From JBAZOY01 sp041648505 (GTDB lineage: Bacteria; Desulfobacterota; Syntrophia; Syntrophales; CG2-30-49-12), in the NCBI GenBank assembly GCA_041648505.1, contig JBAZOY010000001.1, forward strand, positions 89,544 to 153,543: DNA of 64,000 nucleotides, in the 5' to 3' direction. The translations under genes were made by a program, and so were the position numbers. Below the pieces are notes generated by a model. It was not told the origin of the DNA, searched no databases, and saw nothing but the letters and a program-made list of their open reading frames with translations. Below, one piece after another: positions 42,675-51,704 of the stretch (within the stretch, counting starts at the first letter, position 1; each line of letters starts with the position of its first letter).

Positions 42675-43010
42675 TCATTTATCTTCGGGGCCTGATACCG
42701 TCTCACGGTGTTCAACCGTTTCTTCCATGGCACGAGTCAAGCATGCTTGTATCAGAGAGATGTAGGTTGCGGTCTCGGGTCCAATGCCTTTTATCATCAG
42801 TAGTCGTTCATAAGGCTGCTGGAGAACGTAAAAAATGGTTTTGAACTGCTTCAATAGGGCCTTTGCGGTAGGCTTTGTATCAACACGCGGGATGGCATAT
42901 GTCAATAAGAGTTCGATCAATTCGTAATCGGCAAGGACCTTGCCGTAATTCACCACCAACATTTTATGATGATTGAATTTACAGCATAAATGATGATTAT
43001 TGTCGTGCAT
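42675..43010 (-). pseudogene. Truncated RadC-like protein (N-terminal helix-hairpin-helix part only)
   Basis: 111 aa. Residues about 25-90 (VLADYELIELLLTYAIPRVD TKPTAKALLKQF ... ERLLMIKGIGPETATYISLI) match the N-terminal UPF0758/RadC region. The MPN/JAB metalloprotease-like domain that should follow is absent, and the conserved opening HRERLRxRF is also missing. No remainder was found downstream. RadC-like genes are frequent in mobile and defence islands. It may be a functional short form, but a truncated gene is more likely. Confidence 0.65.
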
Positions 43011-43508
43011 TGAGGTGAATGTAAATTATCAGCAAACGCCCTTCCTTCCCGAATTTAATGAAATTAGGTGGTGGATTTGGGCGGAATCTCAAGGCTTTCA
43101 AAATTTTGCAAGATAGGATATATGATATTAAGGGTATATGCATTGTTGAAAAATAGAATAGAATTATCCATAGAAAATAGCATTCTGTATTAGAGAGTCA
43201 CTCTATTGTTCTGACGCGATTTACGAATCCTGTGGTATCTTGGTAAGCTCTGCAAGGATGCCTGAAGAGAAGAAAGAGTTGCGAGGCGCAATTTGCAGGT
43301 GCGCGGGAAGAACCGAACATATGAAATAGGGGAGCTTGGAAGATTTGCAAAGGGCTGCCCGGGGAAAAGGCAAGCCCTGACCGTTGCCAAGAGTGGCGGT
43401 GCTTATGACTTTGTTTTCTTGAATAGTGTTGACTTGGTGGTGAACAAAATCCGTAGCTGAAAAGAGTATTAAGTCAGTTTCCCTTAATTATATAAGGAAG
43501 TGGAGATT
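43011..43508. other. 498-nt intergenic region, no gene recognised
   Basis: Separates the truncated radC from iorA. Reading frames here are short and without family features. The iorA promoter must lie near the 3' end, but only a poor TTGACT box (about 43424) was seen. Confidence 0.4.
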
Positions 43509-45461
43509 ATGATGTCGAAGTTGATAGATCAAAGGGGAGACGAGGAGTGCCTGCTCATGGGTAATGAGGCTTTTGCCCGTGGGGCGTTGGAGGCGGGACT
43601 GAACGTTGCCTACGGGTATCCGGGTACCCCCTCCTCAGAAATCATCGAGAACCTTTGCCATGTGGCAAAGGAGAGAAACCTCTATGTGGAGTGGTCAACC
43701 AACGAAAAAGTGGCTTTGGAATCAGCAGCAGCAGCATCCTTTGCTGGACTCAGGTCCCTCTGTATTATGAAACAAAATGGTGTCCATGTGGCGTCCGATT
43801 TCCTCCTCCATCTTGCTCCCTCTGGAATCAGAGGGGGTATGCTCCTTATCTTCTGTGAGGATCCGGGAGCATTATCCAGTGTCAACGAAGTGGAGTCCCG
43901 CTATTTTGCTCCCATGATAGAAATACCCCTCGTAGAGCCGGGAGATTTTCAGGAAGCTAAAGATATGACTAAATGGGCTTTTGAAATTTCGGAAGAAATC
44001 AAACATATCGTCATGGTGCGAAGTGTAACCCGTCTTTCCCATGGCAGTGGAAATGTTAAGTTTGGTACCCTTCCCGACAACCTTGAAAAAGGGCAGGCCG
44101 ACTTCAAAATGGATGGTCCTATCCTCGATCCTGATACAGGCCTGATCTTCAGTACACCTGTTATCTATAAGCATCAGCTTCAGCAGGAAAAAATAAAAAA
44201 GGTAAGAGAGATTTTTGAACTGAGTCCATTCAATACCTACCGGGGACCGGAGAAACCGGCACTCTTGATCATCACTTCCAGTATTTGTTACCTCTACTGT
44301 AAGGAGGCTCTCAGTATATTGGGCCTTGAAGATAGGGTAGGTGTCTTGAAGTTCGGCACAACCTGGCCGTTACCGCCAAAACTTCTCAAAAAACACGCTT
44401 CCCTGACGGATAAGATCCTGATTGTGGAGGAGGTCCGGCCATTTTTGGAAGAGCACGTTAAAATCCTCGCTGCTGAGATGGCTTCGGAGATCGGGATAAA
44501 AACCTTTTACGGCAAAGAAAGCGGCCATCTTCCTTCGGTGGGAGAGATGAATCCTGATTTTGTTATATCAGCTCTGTGCAAGATTTTGGAAAGTAATAAT
44601 TATGTAGGAATGCCTTCCGACTACGAGAAGAAGGTAGGAATGCTGACTTCAACCCAAACCCCCAGGAGAGACCTGACTTTCTGTCCTGGCTGCCCTCACA
44701 GGGCATCATTCTGGTCAATTCATAATGCCCTGCAACTGGATGGCCGCAGAGGTTTTGTCTGTGGTGATATTGGCTGCTATTCCCTGGCCATTCTTTCTCC
44801 ATCCTGTGGTTTTGGCACCGTGAAGACATTGCATTCCATGGGTTCCGGGACAGGTATCGCTGGCGGCTTTGGAATGTTAAGGCCCTTTGGCATGGAGCAG
44901 CCGGTATTGGCCGTTTGTGGGGATTCTACGTTTTACCACTCCGTCATACCGGCCCTGATCAATGCCGTACATAACAGGGCTAATATTACTCTTCTCGTCT
45001 TGGATAACGGCGGAACAGCGATGACGGGATTCCAGCCCCATCCTGGTTTAAAGCTCAGCGCCATGGGACAGGAGACACCGGTCGTTGATATTGTACGGAT
45101 ATGTGAGGCCATTGGTGCCAGGGTTGAAATTAGAGACCCCTTTGAACTGGAGGAGACCAGGGAAGCGATAAATCGCTTCCTGGAGGATGAAGAGGGCGTC
45201 AAGGTTTTGGTGCTGCGACAGATATGCGCATTGAGCCCGGAGAAGAGGGCAGGGAAAAGATACGAGGTGCGAATTGATGAGACTGTTTGCCTAGGTGAAA
45301 ACTGTGGATGCAATCGCCTGTGTACCCGGATATTCCGCTGTCCCGGCATTAATTGGAGCAGAGAGAAAAGGAAAGCCGTAATCGATAATGTTATATGTGC
45401 CGGATGTGGCGTTTGTTCATTTATCTGTCCTTCTGGGGCTATAAAAAAGGAGGAGGCATAA
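43509..45461 (+). CDS. iorA: Indolepyruvate:ferredoxin oxidoreductase, alpha subunit
   Basis: 650 aa from the ATG at 43509; ATG 43512 and GTG 43500 are alternatives around the same AAGGAAGTGGAG site. The N-terminal pyrimidine-binding domain has AYGYPGTPSSEIIENL; the thiamine-diphosphate domain has FCPGCPHRASFW and the GDSTFYHSVIPALINAVHNR metal motif. Two [4Fe-4S] sites close the protein (CLGENCGCNRLC and CAGCGVCSFICP). It oxidises aryl pyruvates, formed from aromatic amino acids, to aryl-acetyl-CoA with reduction of ferredoxin, or the reverse. It pairs with iorB 3 nt downstream. Confidence 0.95.
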   Translation: MMSKLIDQRGDEECLLMGNEAFARGALEAGLNVAYGYPGTPSSEIIENLCHVAKERNLYVEWSTNEKVALESAAAASFAGLRSLCIMKQNGVHVASDFLLHLAPSGIRGGMLLIFCEDPGALSSVNEVESRYFAPMIEIPLVEPGDFQEAKDMTKWAFEISEEIKHIVMVRSVTRLSHGSGNVKFGTLPDNLEKGQADFKMDGPILDPDTGLIFSTPVIYKHQLQQEKIKKVREIFELSPFNTYRGPEKPALLIITSSICYLYCKEALSILGLEDRVGVLKFGTTWPLPPKLLKKHASLTDKILIVEEVRPFLEEHVKILAAEMASEIGIKTFYGKESGHLPSVGEMNPDFVISALCKILESNNYVGMPSDYEKKVGMLTSTQTPRRDLTFCPGCPHRASFWSIHNALQLDGRRGFVCGDIGCYSLAILSPSCGFGTVKTLHSMGSGTGIAGGFGMLRPFGMEQPVLAVCGDSTFYHSVIPALINAVHNRANITLLVLDNGGTAMTGFQPHPGLKLSAMGQETPVVDIVRICEAIGARVEIRDPFELEETREAINRFLEDEEGVKVLVLRQICALSPEKRAGKRYEVRIDETVCLGENCGCNRLCTRIFRCPGINWSREKRKAVIDNVICAGCGVCSFICPSGAIKKEEA

Positions 45462-45464
45462 TAA

Positions 45465-46121
45465 GTGAAAAAGATGCAGTTGTTGAGGGATCCATATAAT
45501 ATCATAATTACCGGTGTGGGTGGTCAGGGGAATGTTATGGCTTCAAGATTATTGGCTAACGTGCTGGTCAATAACGGCTACCATGTCACCATAGGAGAAA
45601 CCTTTGGGGCATCTCAGCGAGGCGGCTCAGTTATGAGTCATCTCAGGGTTTCGGCAGAATCCTTATGGAGTCCTCAAATCCCAAAAGGAAGAGCTGATAT
45701 TGTTGTCGCCCTTGAACCTGTCGAGGCAATAAGAGTCCTGATACACTATGGCAACCCGGGAGTTAAGGTGCTAACCAATAGCCGGCCTATCTATCCTGTA
45801 GGTGTCATTGCAGGGGAAATGGATTATCCCTCTCCGGAAGAGGTCAGGGAAACTCTTGGGCAACTATCAGCTTATGCGTTGTTCATAGACGCCACGGATG
45901 AGGCAATTAAACTGGGCAACCCTATTATGGGAAATATCGTAATGGTAGGTGCTATTGTCGGGTTGGATGAACTTCCCATACATAGAGAAGACTTCAAAAA
46001 AGTGATCGAGAGTTCCCTGTCGGCGGATAAGCTGGAAGTAAACCTTAAGGCTTTCGATATTGGACTGGAAAAGGTAAAGAAGCGGCATTGGGGAGACTTA
46101 AAGGACATTTCAATCAATTGA
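45465..46121 (+). CDS. iorB: Indolepyruvate:ferredoxin oxidoreductase, beta subunit
   Basis: 218 aa, start GTG at 45465 directly after iorA. The POR gamma-type domain begins NIIITGVGGQGNVMASRLLA followed by GASQRGGSVMSHLRVS, both typical of IorB. It completes the alpha2beta2 enzyme with IorA and contributes to CoA binding. Together with iorA this gives the cell a ferredoxin-linked route for aromatic amino acid fermentation or synthesis. Confidence 0.95.
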   Translation: MKKMQLLRDPYNIIITGVGGQGNVMASRLLANVLVNNGYHVTIGETFGASQRGGSVMSHLRVSAESLWSPQIPKGRADIVVALEPVEAIRVLIHYGNPGVKVLTNSRPIYPVGVIAGEMDYPSPEEVRETLGQLSAYALFIDATDEAIKLGNPIMGNIVMVGAIVGLDELPIHREDFKKVIESSLSADKLEVNLKAFDIGLEKVKKRHWGDLKDISIN

Positions 46122-46415
46122 TTATGAACCTAATATCTTGAAAATATTCCTTGACATAAAACGAATATTGAGATAGGGAAAACCTTGCTAATGTAGCCTC
46201 TATGGTCTCCCCGGAGGTCCGCTTTTTACCTTTTCCCCTGAGTAAGAGTAGCGGAAAAGGTTCGGTTAACCAGCCAAATAAAACGTAGTTGTTCAGCGGA
46301 TTGTGATTAAACACGGCCGGTAAATAACAGTGAACGGTTAAAATAAAACTAATACTGATGTATGAGGGGGATATTAGGTAATGTTCCCGGCCCATACATC
46401 GAGAAGGAGGAAAAA

Positions 46416-47186
46416 GTGAATATTGTTGCATGTATAAAACAGGTCCCCGATACAGAAGCACAGATTAAGGTGAAACCCGATGGATCGGGAATTGACGAAA
46501 CTGGAATCAAATGGATCATGAACCCCTATGATGAGTATGCCGTTGAAGAGTCCCTCAGATTGAAGGAAAAGCTTGGAGGGGAAGTCACCGTTGTTTCTCT
46601 GGGGCCGGCAAGGGTCATGGCAACCATCAGGACTGCCCTTGCCATGGGCGCCGACAAAGGGATACACATCTGTGATCCGGCTTTTGATGGTGCCGATGCC
46701 TATACCACAGGAGCCGCCCTTGCTGCTGCTATCGGCGGTATTCCATATGACATAATTATTTGCGGGCAACGTGCTATTGACGATGATTCCGGTCAGGTTG
46801 GTTCCGTCCTTGCTGAACTTCTCGGTATCCCACAGTTGACGATTGTTACAAAGGTTGACGTGGATGGAAAGTCCATAAAGGTTATCAAGCCTATTGAGGG
46901 GGCCCAACTGTTGATTGAAGGAACTCTGCCGTGTGTAGTTACTGCGCAGAAAGGGTTAAATGAACCCCGTTATGCATCCCTGCCCGGGATCATGAAAGCT
47001 AAAAAGAAACCTGTTGACACCAAAGATGCACAGGCATTGGGCGTAACTGTGGATGTAAAGGCAAAAGTCGCGAAATTCGTACCGCCTCCGGCCAGAGCAG
47101 CGGGGAAGATCATCGGTGGTGATGATCCGGCAGCAAAGGCGGAAGAGCTGGGCAGGCTCTTGAAAGAAGAGGCAAAAGTTCTCTAA
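46416..47186 (+). CDS. etfB: Electron transfer flavoprotein, beta subunit
   Basis: 256 aa from GTG 46416, set by AAGGAGG 5 nt upstream; the longer frame to 46362 has no ribosome-binding site. Opening NIVACIKQVPDTEAQIKVKP and the segment GQVGSVLAELLGIPQLTIVT are diagnostic. EtfB binds AMP or, in bifurcating types, FAD. It carries electrons between acyl-CoA dehydrogenases and a membrane acceptor. It is followed by etfA and the membrane Fe-S oxidoreductase, as in syntrophic fatty-acid oxidisers. Confidence 0.95.
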   Translation: MNIVACIKQVPDTEAQIKVKPDGSGIDETGIKWIMNPYDEYAVEESLRLKEKLGGEVTVVSLGPARVMATIRTALAMGADKGIHICDPAFDGADAYTTGAALAAAIGGIPYDIIICGQRAIDDDSGQVGSVLAELLGIPQLTIVTKVDVDGKSIKVIKPIEGAQLLIEGTLPCVVTAQKGLNEPRYASLPGIMKAKKKPVDTKDAQALGVTVDVKAKVAKFVPPPARAAGKIIGGDDPAAKAEELGRLLKEEAKVL

Positions 47187-47228
47187 AAATATTTGCGAAT
47201 ATATGAATTATCATGGAGGAAAATAGAA

Positions 47229-48206
47229 ATGGCAAAAGGTGTATGGATAGTGGCGGAACTGAGAGATGGTGCCTTTCGCAAGATCAGTTTTGAGCTTGCC
47301 GGCACGGCAAGAAAGCTTGCTGACGAGTTGGGAGAGGAAGTTTGTGCCATCATGTTAGGATCCGGAATTGAAGGAATTGCCGGTGATTTTGCAAAATACG
47401 GTGTTGATAAAGTTTATGTGGCGGACAACCCTGCCCTGGAACCCTACACTACAGATGCACATGCCGCGGCTGTTGCCAAGGTGGTGAAGGAAAATGATCC
47501 CTCTATACTCCTGCTGGGCGCTTCCGCTCAGGGAAAAGATCTCTCTTCTCGTCTGGTGGGTAAGCTGGCGACCGGTATGGCTACAGATTGTACTGATGTG
47601 AAGATAGCAGCCGGCAAGCTTGTCGCGATAAGACCTTTGTATGCCGGTAAGTGCTACGGGGAAGTTGTCGTCTCGGGAACTCCCCAGATGGCTTCTCTAA
47701 GGCCGAATGTATTTCCCGTTGTGGAAAATGCAAAGGCAGGTGCAGTAGTGAAATTTGATCCTGCGCTTGATTCATCTCAGTTGAAGACAAAGGTCCTTGA
47801 GGTCCAGAAGGATACAAGTGGAAAGGTTGATCTGACAGAGGCTAACTCGATTGTTGCCGGTGGACGGGGAGTGAAGGGAGCCGAGGGTTATCAGATTCTC
47901 GAAGAACTGGCGGATGTCTTAGGTGCAACAGTGGGGGCCTCCAGAGCCGCAGTAGATGCGGGATGGAGACCTTTATCAGACCAGGTCGGACAGACGGGAA
48001 AGGTTGTCTCCCCCAGCCTCTACATCGCCTGTGGAATTTCCGGTGCTATTCAGCATCTGGCCGGCATGAGTTCTTCCAAATATATTGTAGCCATTAATAA
48101 GGATCCGGAGGCCCCGATCTTTGCAAAGGCCGATTACTGTATCGTAGATGATCTCTTTAAGGTCGTCCCGGAGTTGACTAAGGTATGTAAGAAACTGCTT
48201 GCGTGA
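47229..48206 (+). CDS. etfA: Electron transfer flavoprotein, alpha subunit
   Basis: 325 aa from the ATG at 47229 (AAGG-like GGAGG 9 nt upstream). The N-terminal part is KGVWIVAELRDGAFRKISFE. The C-terminal FAD domain has VGASRAAVDAGW, DQVGQTGKVVSPSLYIACGI and SGAIQHLAGMSSSKYIVAIN, the ETF alpha signature. It holds the electron-carrying FAD of the heterodimer. A good terminator follows its stop codon (48214-48252). Confidence 0.96.
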   Translation: MAKGVWIVAELRDGAFRKISFELAGTARKLADELGEEVCAIMLGSGIEGIAGDFAKYGVDKVYVADNPALEPYTTDAHAAAVAKVVKENDPSILLLGASAQGKDLSSRLVGKLATGMATDCTDVKIAAGKLVAIRPLYAGKCYGEVVVSGTPQMASLRPNVFPVVENAKAGAVVKFDPALDSSQLKTKVLEVQKDTSGKVDLTEANSIVAGGRGVKGAEGYQILEELADVLGATVGASRAAVDAGWRPLSDQVGQTGKVVSPSLYIACGISGAIQHLAGMSSSKYIVAINKDPEAPIFAKADYCIVDDLFKVVPELTKVCKKLLA

Positions 48207-48213
48207 TAATAGA

Positions 48214-48252
48214 TAAAAACCGGGAGTGGACTTACCGCTTCCGGTTTTTTTA
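48214..48252 (+). terminator. Rho-independent terminator after etfBA
   Basis: TAAAAACCGGGAGTGGA is followed by CTTA and then CCGCTTCCGGTTTTTTTA, a GC-rich stem with a run of seven T. It separates etfBA from the downstream oxidoreductase, which may have its own promoter or depend on read-through. Confidence 0.85.
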
Positions 48253-48304
48253 TGCAGGATAATATCATTAAATAGAGGTTTACATCTGAAGCAGGAGGTT
48301 AACC

Positions 48305-50311
48305 ATGTTACCGATTGCAGGTAAGATAGTTCTCATATTGTTAATAGTTGTTACCGTTGTTGCTTTTAGTAAGAGAGCAAAATTCCTTATTGCCCTTATT
48401 AAACAGGGACAACCGGAAGACAGATCTGACAAGGCCGGTGAGCGTTTGAAATTCTTTCTCGGTCAGGTACTGCCCCAGCGTTGCGTCCTTAAGCAAGTTA
48501 CAAAAGGTGACTATGCCGGCATAGGACACATGCTCTTATTCTATGGGTTTTCTCTTTTCCTTCTCAGTTACGGTGTTCATATTGCGGAAGGACTTTACGA
48601 ACCATTATCACCCGCCCTTTTAGGAAGAACCGTTAATAACCTGTTTTTTCTCCTTCTCGATATTGCCGGTCTGGTCGTTATTGCAATGATCATCTGGGCG
48701 GCGATCAGGCGTTATATCGTCAGGCCTGCGCGTCTGAAGCCATCCATGGAAGCAGGAATCATTTTGATTGTGGTTTTTTCTTTAATGCTTCTGAGCTTTT
48801 GCACAGAAGCATTTCGCCTTCTTGCAGAAGGCAGTAATCCCTTTGCCGAGTGGTCTTTTGTAGGCATAGCCCTGGCAAATCTCTTCGCGGACATGGGTTT
48901 ACAGGACAAGGCACATATGCTCTACATGATTTTCTGGTGGGTGCATATGATTCTTATCCTGGGCTTTGGCATTTACATTCTCTACTCCAAACATCTTCAT
49001 ATTCTTACTTCTCACTTCAATCTCTATTTTCATTCCACGGGTCCCAAAGGCTCTCTTCAGCCGATAACGGATATGGAAGAGGCGGAAACTTTTGGAGTCT
49101 CGAAGATTACTGAATTTTCATGGAAACAGCTCCTCGATTTGTACGCCTGCACAGAGTGCGGACGTTGTACTGAAAACTGTCCCGCCAGTAACAGCGGAAA
49201 ACATTTAAAACCGGAAGAACTTATTAAGCACCTTAAGGTACACCTCTTTGCCTCGTCGGCAAAGTTGCTCGCGGAAAAGGAAGAAGGGCAAGAAAAGGAA
49301 GAAGGACAGGCCCTTATTGGTGATGTGGTGAACGAGGAAGAGATATGGGACTGCACAAATTGCATGGCCTGTATGGAGATATGCCCGGTAGCAATTGAAC
49401 ATATCAACAAAATTGATGATATGCGGCGCTACCTGGTTTTGATGGAGAGTAAATTCCCGGCAGCGCTGCAGACTGCATTTAGAAATATGGAAAATAACTC
49501 TAATCCCTGGGGCATAGGTGCCCATACGAGGGGTGATTGGGCCAAAGAACTGGGTATCAAGACCCTGGCGGAAGATCCAAACGTGGAATACCTGTTCTAT
49601 GTAGGTTGTTCCGGATCGTTTGATGACAGGGGCAAGAAGGTAACAGTAGCCTTTGCTAAGATCCTTCAGGCGGCTGGTATCAGCTTTGGTATCCTTGGAG
49701 AAGAAGAGGGGTGCTGTGGCGATTCGGCCATGAGGGGCGGCAATGAGTATCTCTACCAGATAATCGCCCAGGGAAATGTTGAGATAATGAACGGTTATAA
49801 TGTTAAGAAAATTGTTGCCATCTGCCCCCACGGATATAATGTTATAAAGAAGGATTATCCCTTTTTCGGCGGCAATTACGAAGTCTATCACCATACCGAA
49901 ATTATTGCCGATCTGATTGCCAAAGGTAAGATCAAATTGAGCAAGTCTCTGGAGGGGGTATTTACCTACCACGATTCCTGTTTCCTTGGCAGGTACAATA
50001 ATATCTATGATCAGCCAAGAAAAATTTTAAAGTCTGTTCCTGGTTTAAAACTGACGGAGATGGAGCGAAACCATGCGAGGAGCTTCTGCTGCGGTGCCGG
50101 TGGTGCCAGAATGTGGATGGAAGAAGATGTCGGCGAGAGGATCAACAATATGAGGACCGATCAGGCTATTGCGGCCAAAGCAGATACAATTGCCGTGGCC
50201 TGTCCTTTCTGCCTCACCATGTTGACTGACGGGATCAAGGACCGTGAAAAGGAAGAAAGCATGAACTCTCTCGATATTTCTGAAATAGTGTTGAAGGCCA
50301 TGGATATTTAA
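48305..50311 (+). CDS. Membrane Fe-S oxidoreductase, ETF:quinone type (EMO/DUF224, HdrD-like)
   Basis: 668 aa. The N-terminal third has about five membrane helices (NarI-like b-type domain with several His). Two [4Fe-4S] motifs follow (CTECGRCTENCP and CTNCMACMEICP, about residues 283-360). Two CCG domains close it (EEEGCCGDSAMRGGNE and RSFCCGAGGARMW), as in heterodisulfide reductase HdrD. In syntrophs this family takes electrons from ETF and reduces menaquinone, or runs in reverse during syntrophic growth. Adjacency to etfBA supports that role. AGGAGG precedes the ATG. Confidence 0.9.
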   Translation: MLPIAGKIVLILLIVVTVVAFSKRAKFLIALIKQGQPEDRSDKAGERLKFFLGQVLPQRCVLKQVTKGDYAGIGHMLLFYGFSLFLLSYGVHIAEGLYEPLSPALLGRTVNNLFFLLLDIAGLVVIAMIIWAAIRRYIVRPARLKPSMEAGIILIVVFSLMLLSFCTEAFRLLAEGSNPFAEWSFVGIALANLFADMGLQDKAHMLYMIFWWVHMILILGFGIYILYSKHLHILTSHFNLYFHSTGPKGSLQPITDMEEAETFGVSKITEFSWKQLLDLYACTECGRCTENCPASNSGKHLKPEELIKHLKVHLFASSAKLLAEKEEGQEKEEGQALIGDVVNEEEIWDCTNCMACMEICPVAIEHINKIDDMRRYLVLMESKFPAALQTAFRNMENNSNPWGIGAHTRGDWAKELGIKTLAEDPNVEYLFYVGCSGSFDDRGKKVTVAFAKILQAAGISFGILGEEEGCCGDSAMRGGNEYLYQIIAQGNVEIMNGYNVKKIVAICPHGYNVIKKDYPFFGGNYEVYHHTEIIADLIAKGKIKLSKSLEGVFTYHDSCFLGRYNNIYDQPRKILKSVPGLKLTEMERNHARSFCCGAGGARMWMEEDVGERINNMRTDQAIAAKADTIAVACPFCLTMLTDGIKDREKEESMNSLDISEIVLKAMDI

Positions 50312-50456
50312 AGTATTGGATTCAGAAGGGGCGTGAATTAAAACTCTCGCACACCATGTATACCGTCGCAATGAAGCGTTGGTATGCATGGTGTGCTTTT
50401 TTATGGTCTAAAAAATATTTTCAGCGGGCTTATGAATACAATTTCCAAAGCTCTCG
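50312..50456. repeat. Dispersed repeat family 1, full palindromic copy
   Basis: ATTGGATTCAGAAGGGGCGT GAATTAAA ... CACACCATGTATACC is mirrored by GGTATGCATGGTGTG ... TTCAGCGGGCTTATGAATACAATTTCC. A strong inner stem (GCACACCATG/CATGGTGTGC) closes the centre and could terminate transcription of both convergent genes. Confidence 0.75.
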
Positions 50457-50466
50457 ATAAGAGAGA

Positions 50467-51675
50467 TTATGCCCCGAATTTTGTTAATCTTTTAGCGTGT
50501 GCAAGCGCCAGACCCATGAGGTAAATCATCGGTATCCGCCCGAGGCCGCCTTGGATACAATCCCTTTCTCCGAAGCGCTCTACCCTGTCCGGTCGGCAGG
50601 TATTCGCTGACAACAGGACAGGCAAAGAATGCCAACTGTGAGAGGCCAGTGCCGCCGGTGTGGAGTGATCACCCGTAACTACCATGACATGCGGATGAAG
50701 ATCGGTAATCCGTGGGAGCAAAGAATCTACCTTCTCGATTATTCTGACCTTTTCAGCAAAATTTCCGTCCTCACCCCTCGAGTCGGTATCCTTGATATGA
50801 ACAAAGAAAAAGTCGAAATTATGGTAGTTTTTACAGAGGGTATCAAATTCATCTTCTATACTGTTCGTTGAGGTATTAACCGTCATACCTAGAAGCCGGG
50901 CGATTCCCCTGTACATGGGGTAGTTGGCAATAGCAAGGGGATTAAGACCATATCGTTCACTGATACTGGGAAAGTAGCGGTGTCTGGCATATCCCCTCAA
51001 AAGTATCATGTTTGCCTTTTCCTCATCCGCAAGAACATCTGTTGCTTTTTCTACAAGCTCTGTTATGGCGGCGGCGGTATTTTCTGCTTCTCGGATCAAT
51101 GGTCGCGGTGGAAAAGGAAGTACCCCGGTCTTTTGGGGATCTGTTTCCTCTATTTCTTCCCGCAGTTCGTCTCCCCGGAGTACGAACAATGCCCGGTGTT
51201 CCTTTTCAGTCTCAAAGAAAACATCAATACCGGACGTGAGGCGGATCTGTTCCTTAAGCTTCCTGCAGAGCCTCCGGTTAGTTTCACTATCTATGCGACC
51301 TGCACGCCTGTCCGTGACCCTGCCCTGCTTGTCAATGGTGGCGAAGTTGACCCGCATGAACAGGTCTTTTTCCGTCATGGGGAAATCAATCCCTGCCGCT
51401 GAAAGGAGTCCACGCCCCACATTGTTTTCAATGGGATCGTATCCGAAGAGAGCGAAGTGGGCCGGGCCACTGCCTGGTGTTATCCCATATCCGATCGGAT
51501 CGAGAAGTCCGCAGATCGATTTTTTTGCCAGGGCATCGAGGTGAGGAGTATCTGCTGTTTCCAGTTCCGTCTGGTTTTTCTCTCCCATGGGTAAACCGCC
51601 GAGCCCGTCCATGATAAGGAAAACAATCTTTGTCTCATTTTTTACAATTAATTTTTCAACCAGTTCCGGATTCAT
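50467..51675 (-). CDS. apgM: 2,3-bisphosphoglycerate-independent phosphoglycerate mutase, archaeal type (ApgM)
   Basis: 402 aa alkaline-phosphatase-superfamily enzyme. It shows IVFLIMDGLGGLPMGEKNQT (metal site), a Thr/Ser nucleophile region TPHLDALAKKSICGLLDPI, GYGITPGSGPAHFALFGYDP and the late VMVVTGDHSTPAALASHSWH. It interconverts 3- and 2-phosphoglycerate in glycolysis or gluconeogenesis. This archaeal-type form is common in anaerobic deltaproteobacteria. AGGTGG precedes the ATG. Confidence 0.93.
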   Translation of the reverse strand: MNPELVEKLIVKNETKIVFLIMDGLGGLPMGEKNQTELETADTPHLDALAKKSICGLLDPIGYGITPGSGPAHFALFGYDPIENNVGRGLLSAAGIDFPMTEKDLFMRVNFATIDKQGRVTDRRAGRIDSETNRRLCRKLKEQIRLTSGIDVFFETEKEHRALFVLRGDELREEIEETDPQKTGVLPFPPRPLIREAENTAAAITELVEKATDVLADEEKANMILLRGYARHRYFPSISERYGLNPLAIANYPMYRGIARLLGMTVNTSTNSIEDEFDTLCKNYHNFDFFFVHIKDTDSRGEDGNFAEKVRIIEKVDSLLPRITDLHPHVMVVTGDHSTPAALASHSWHSLPVLLSANTCRPDRVERFGERDCIQGGLGRIPMIYLMGLALAHAKRLTKFGA

Positions 51676-51704
51676 GATTCACCACCTCCCTTTTACAGCC
51701 ATAG

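Noticed and set aside
43190..43390. 66-codon minus-strand frame, and a short opposite frame with GAICRCAG resembling a [2Fe-2S] motif
   Set aside because: Both are too short, unsupported by start signals, and the Cys pattern is likely to be chance.
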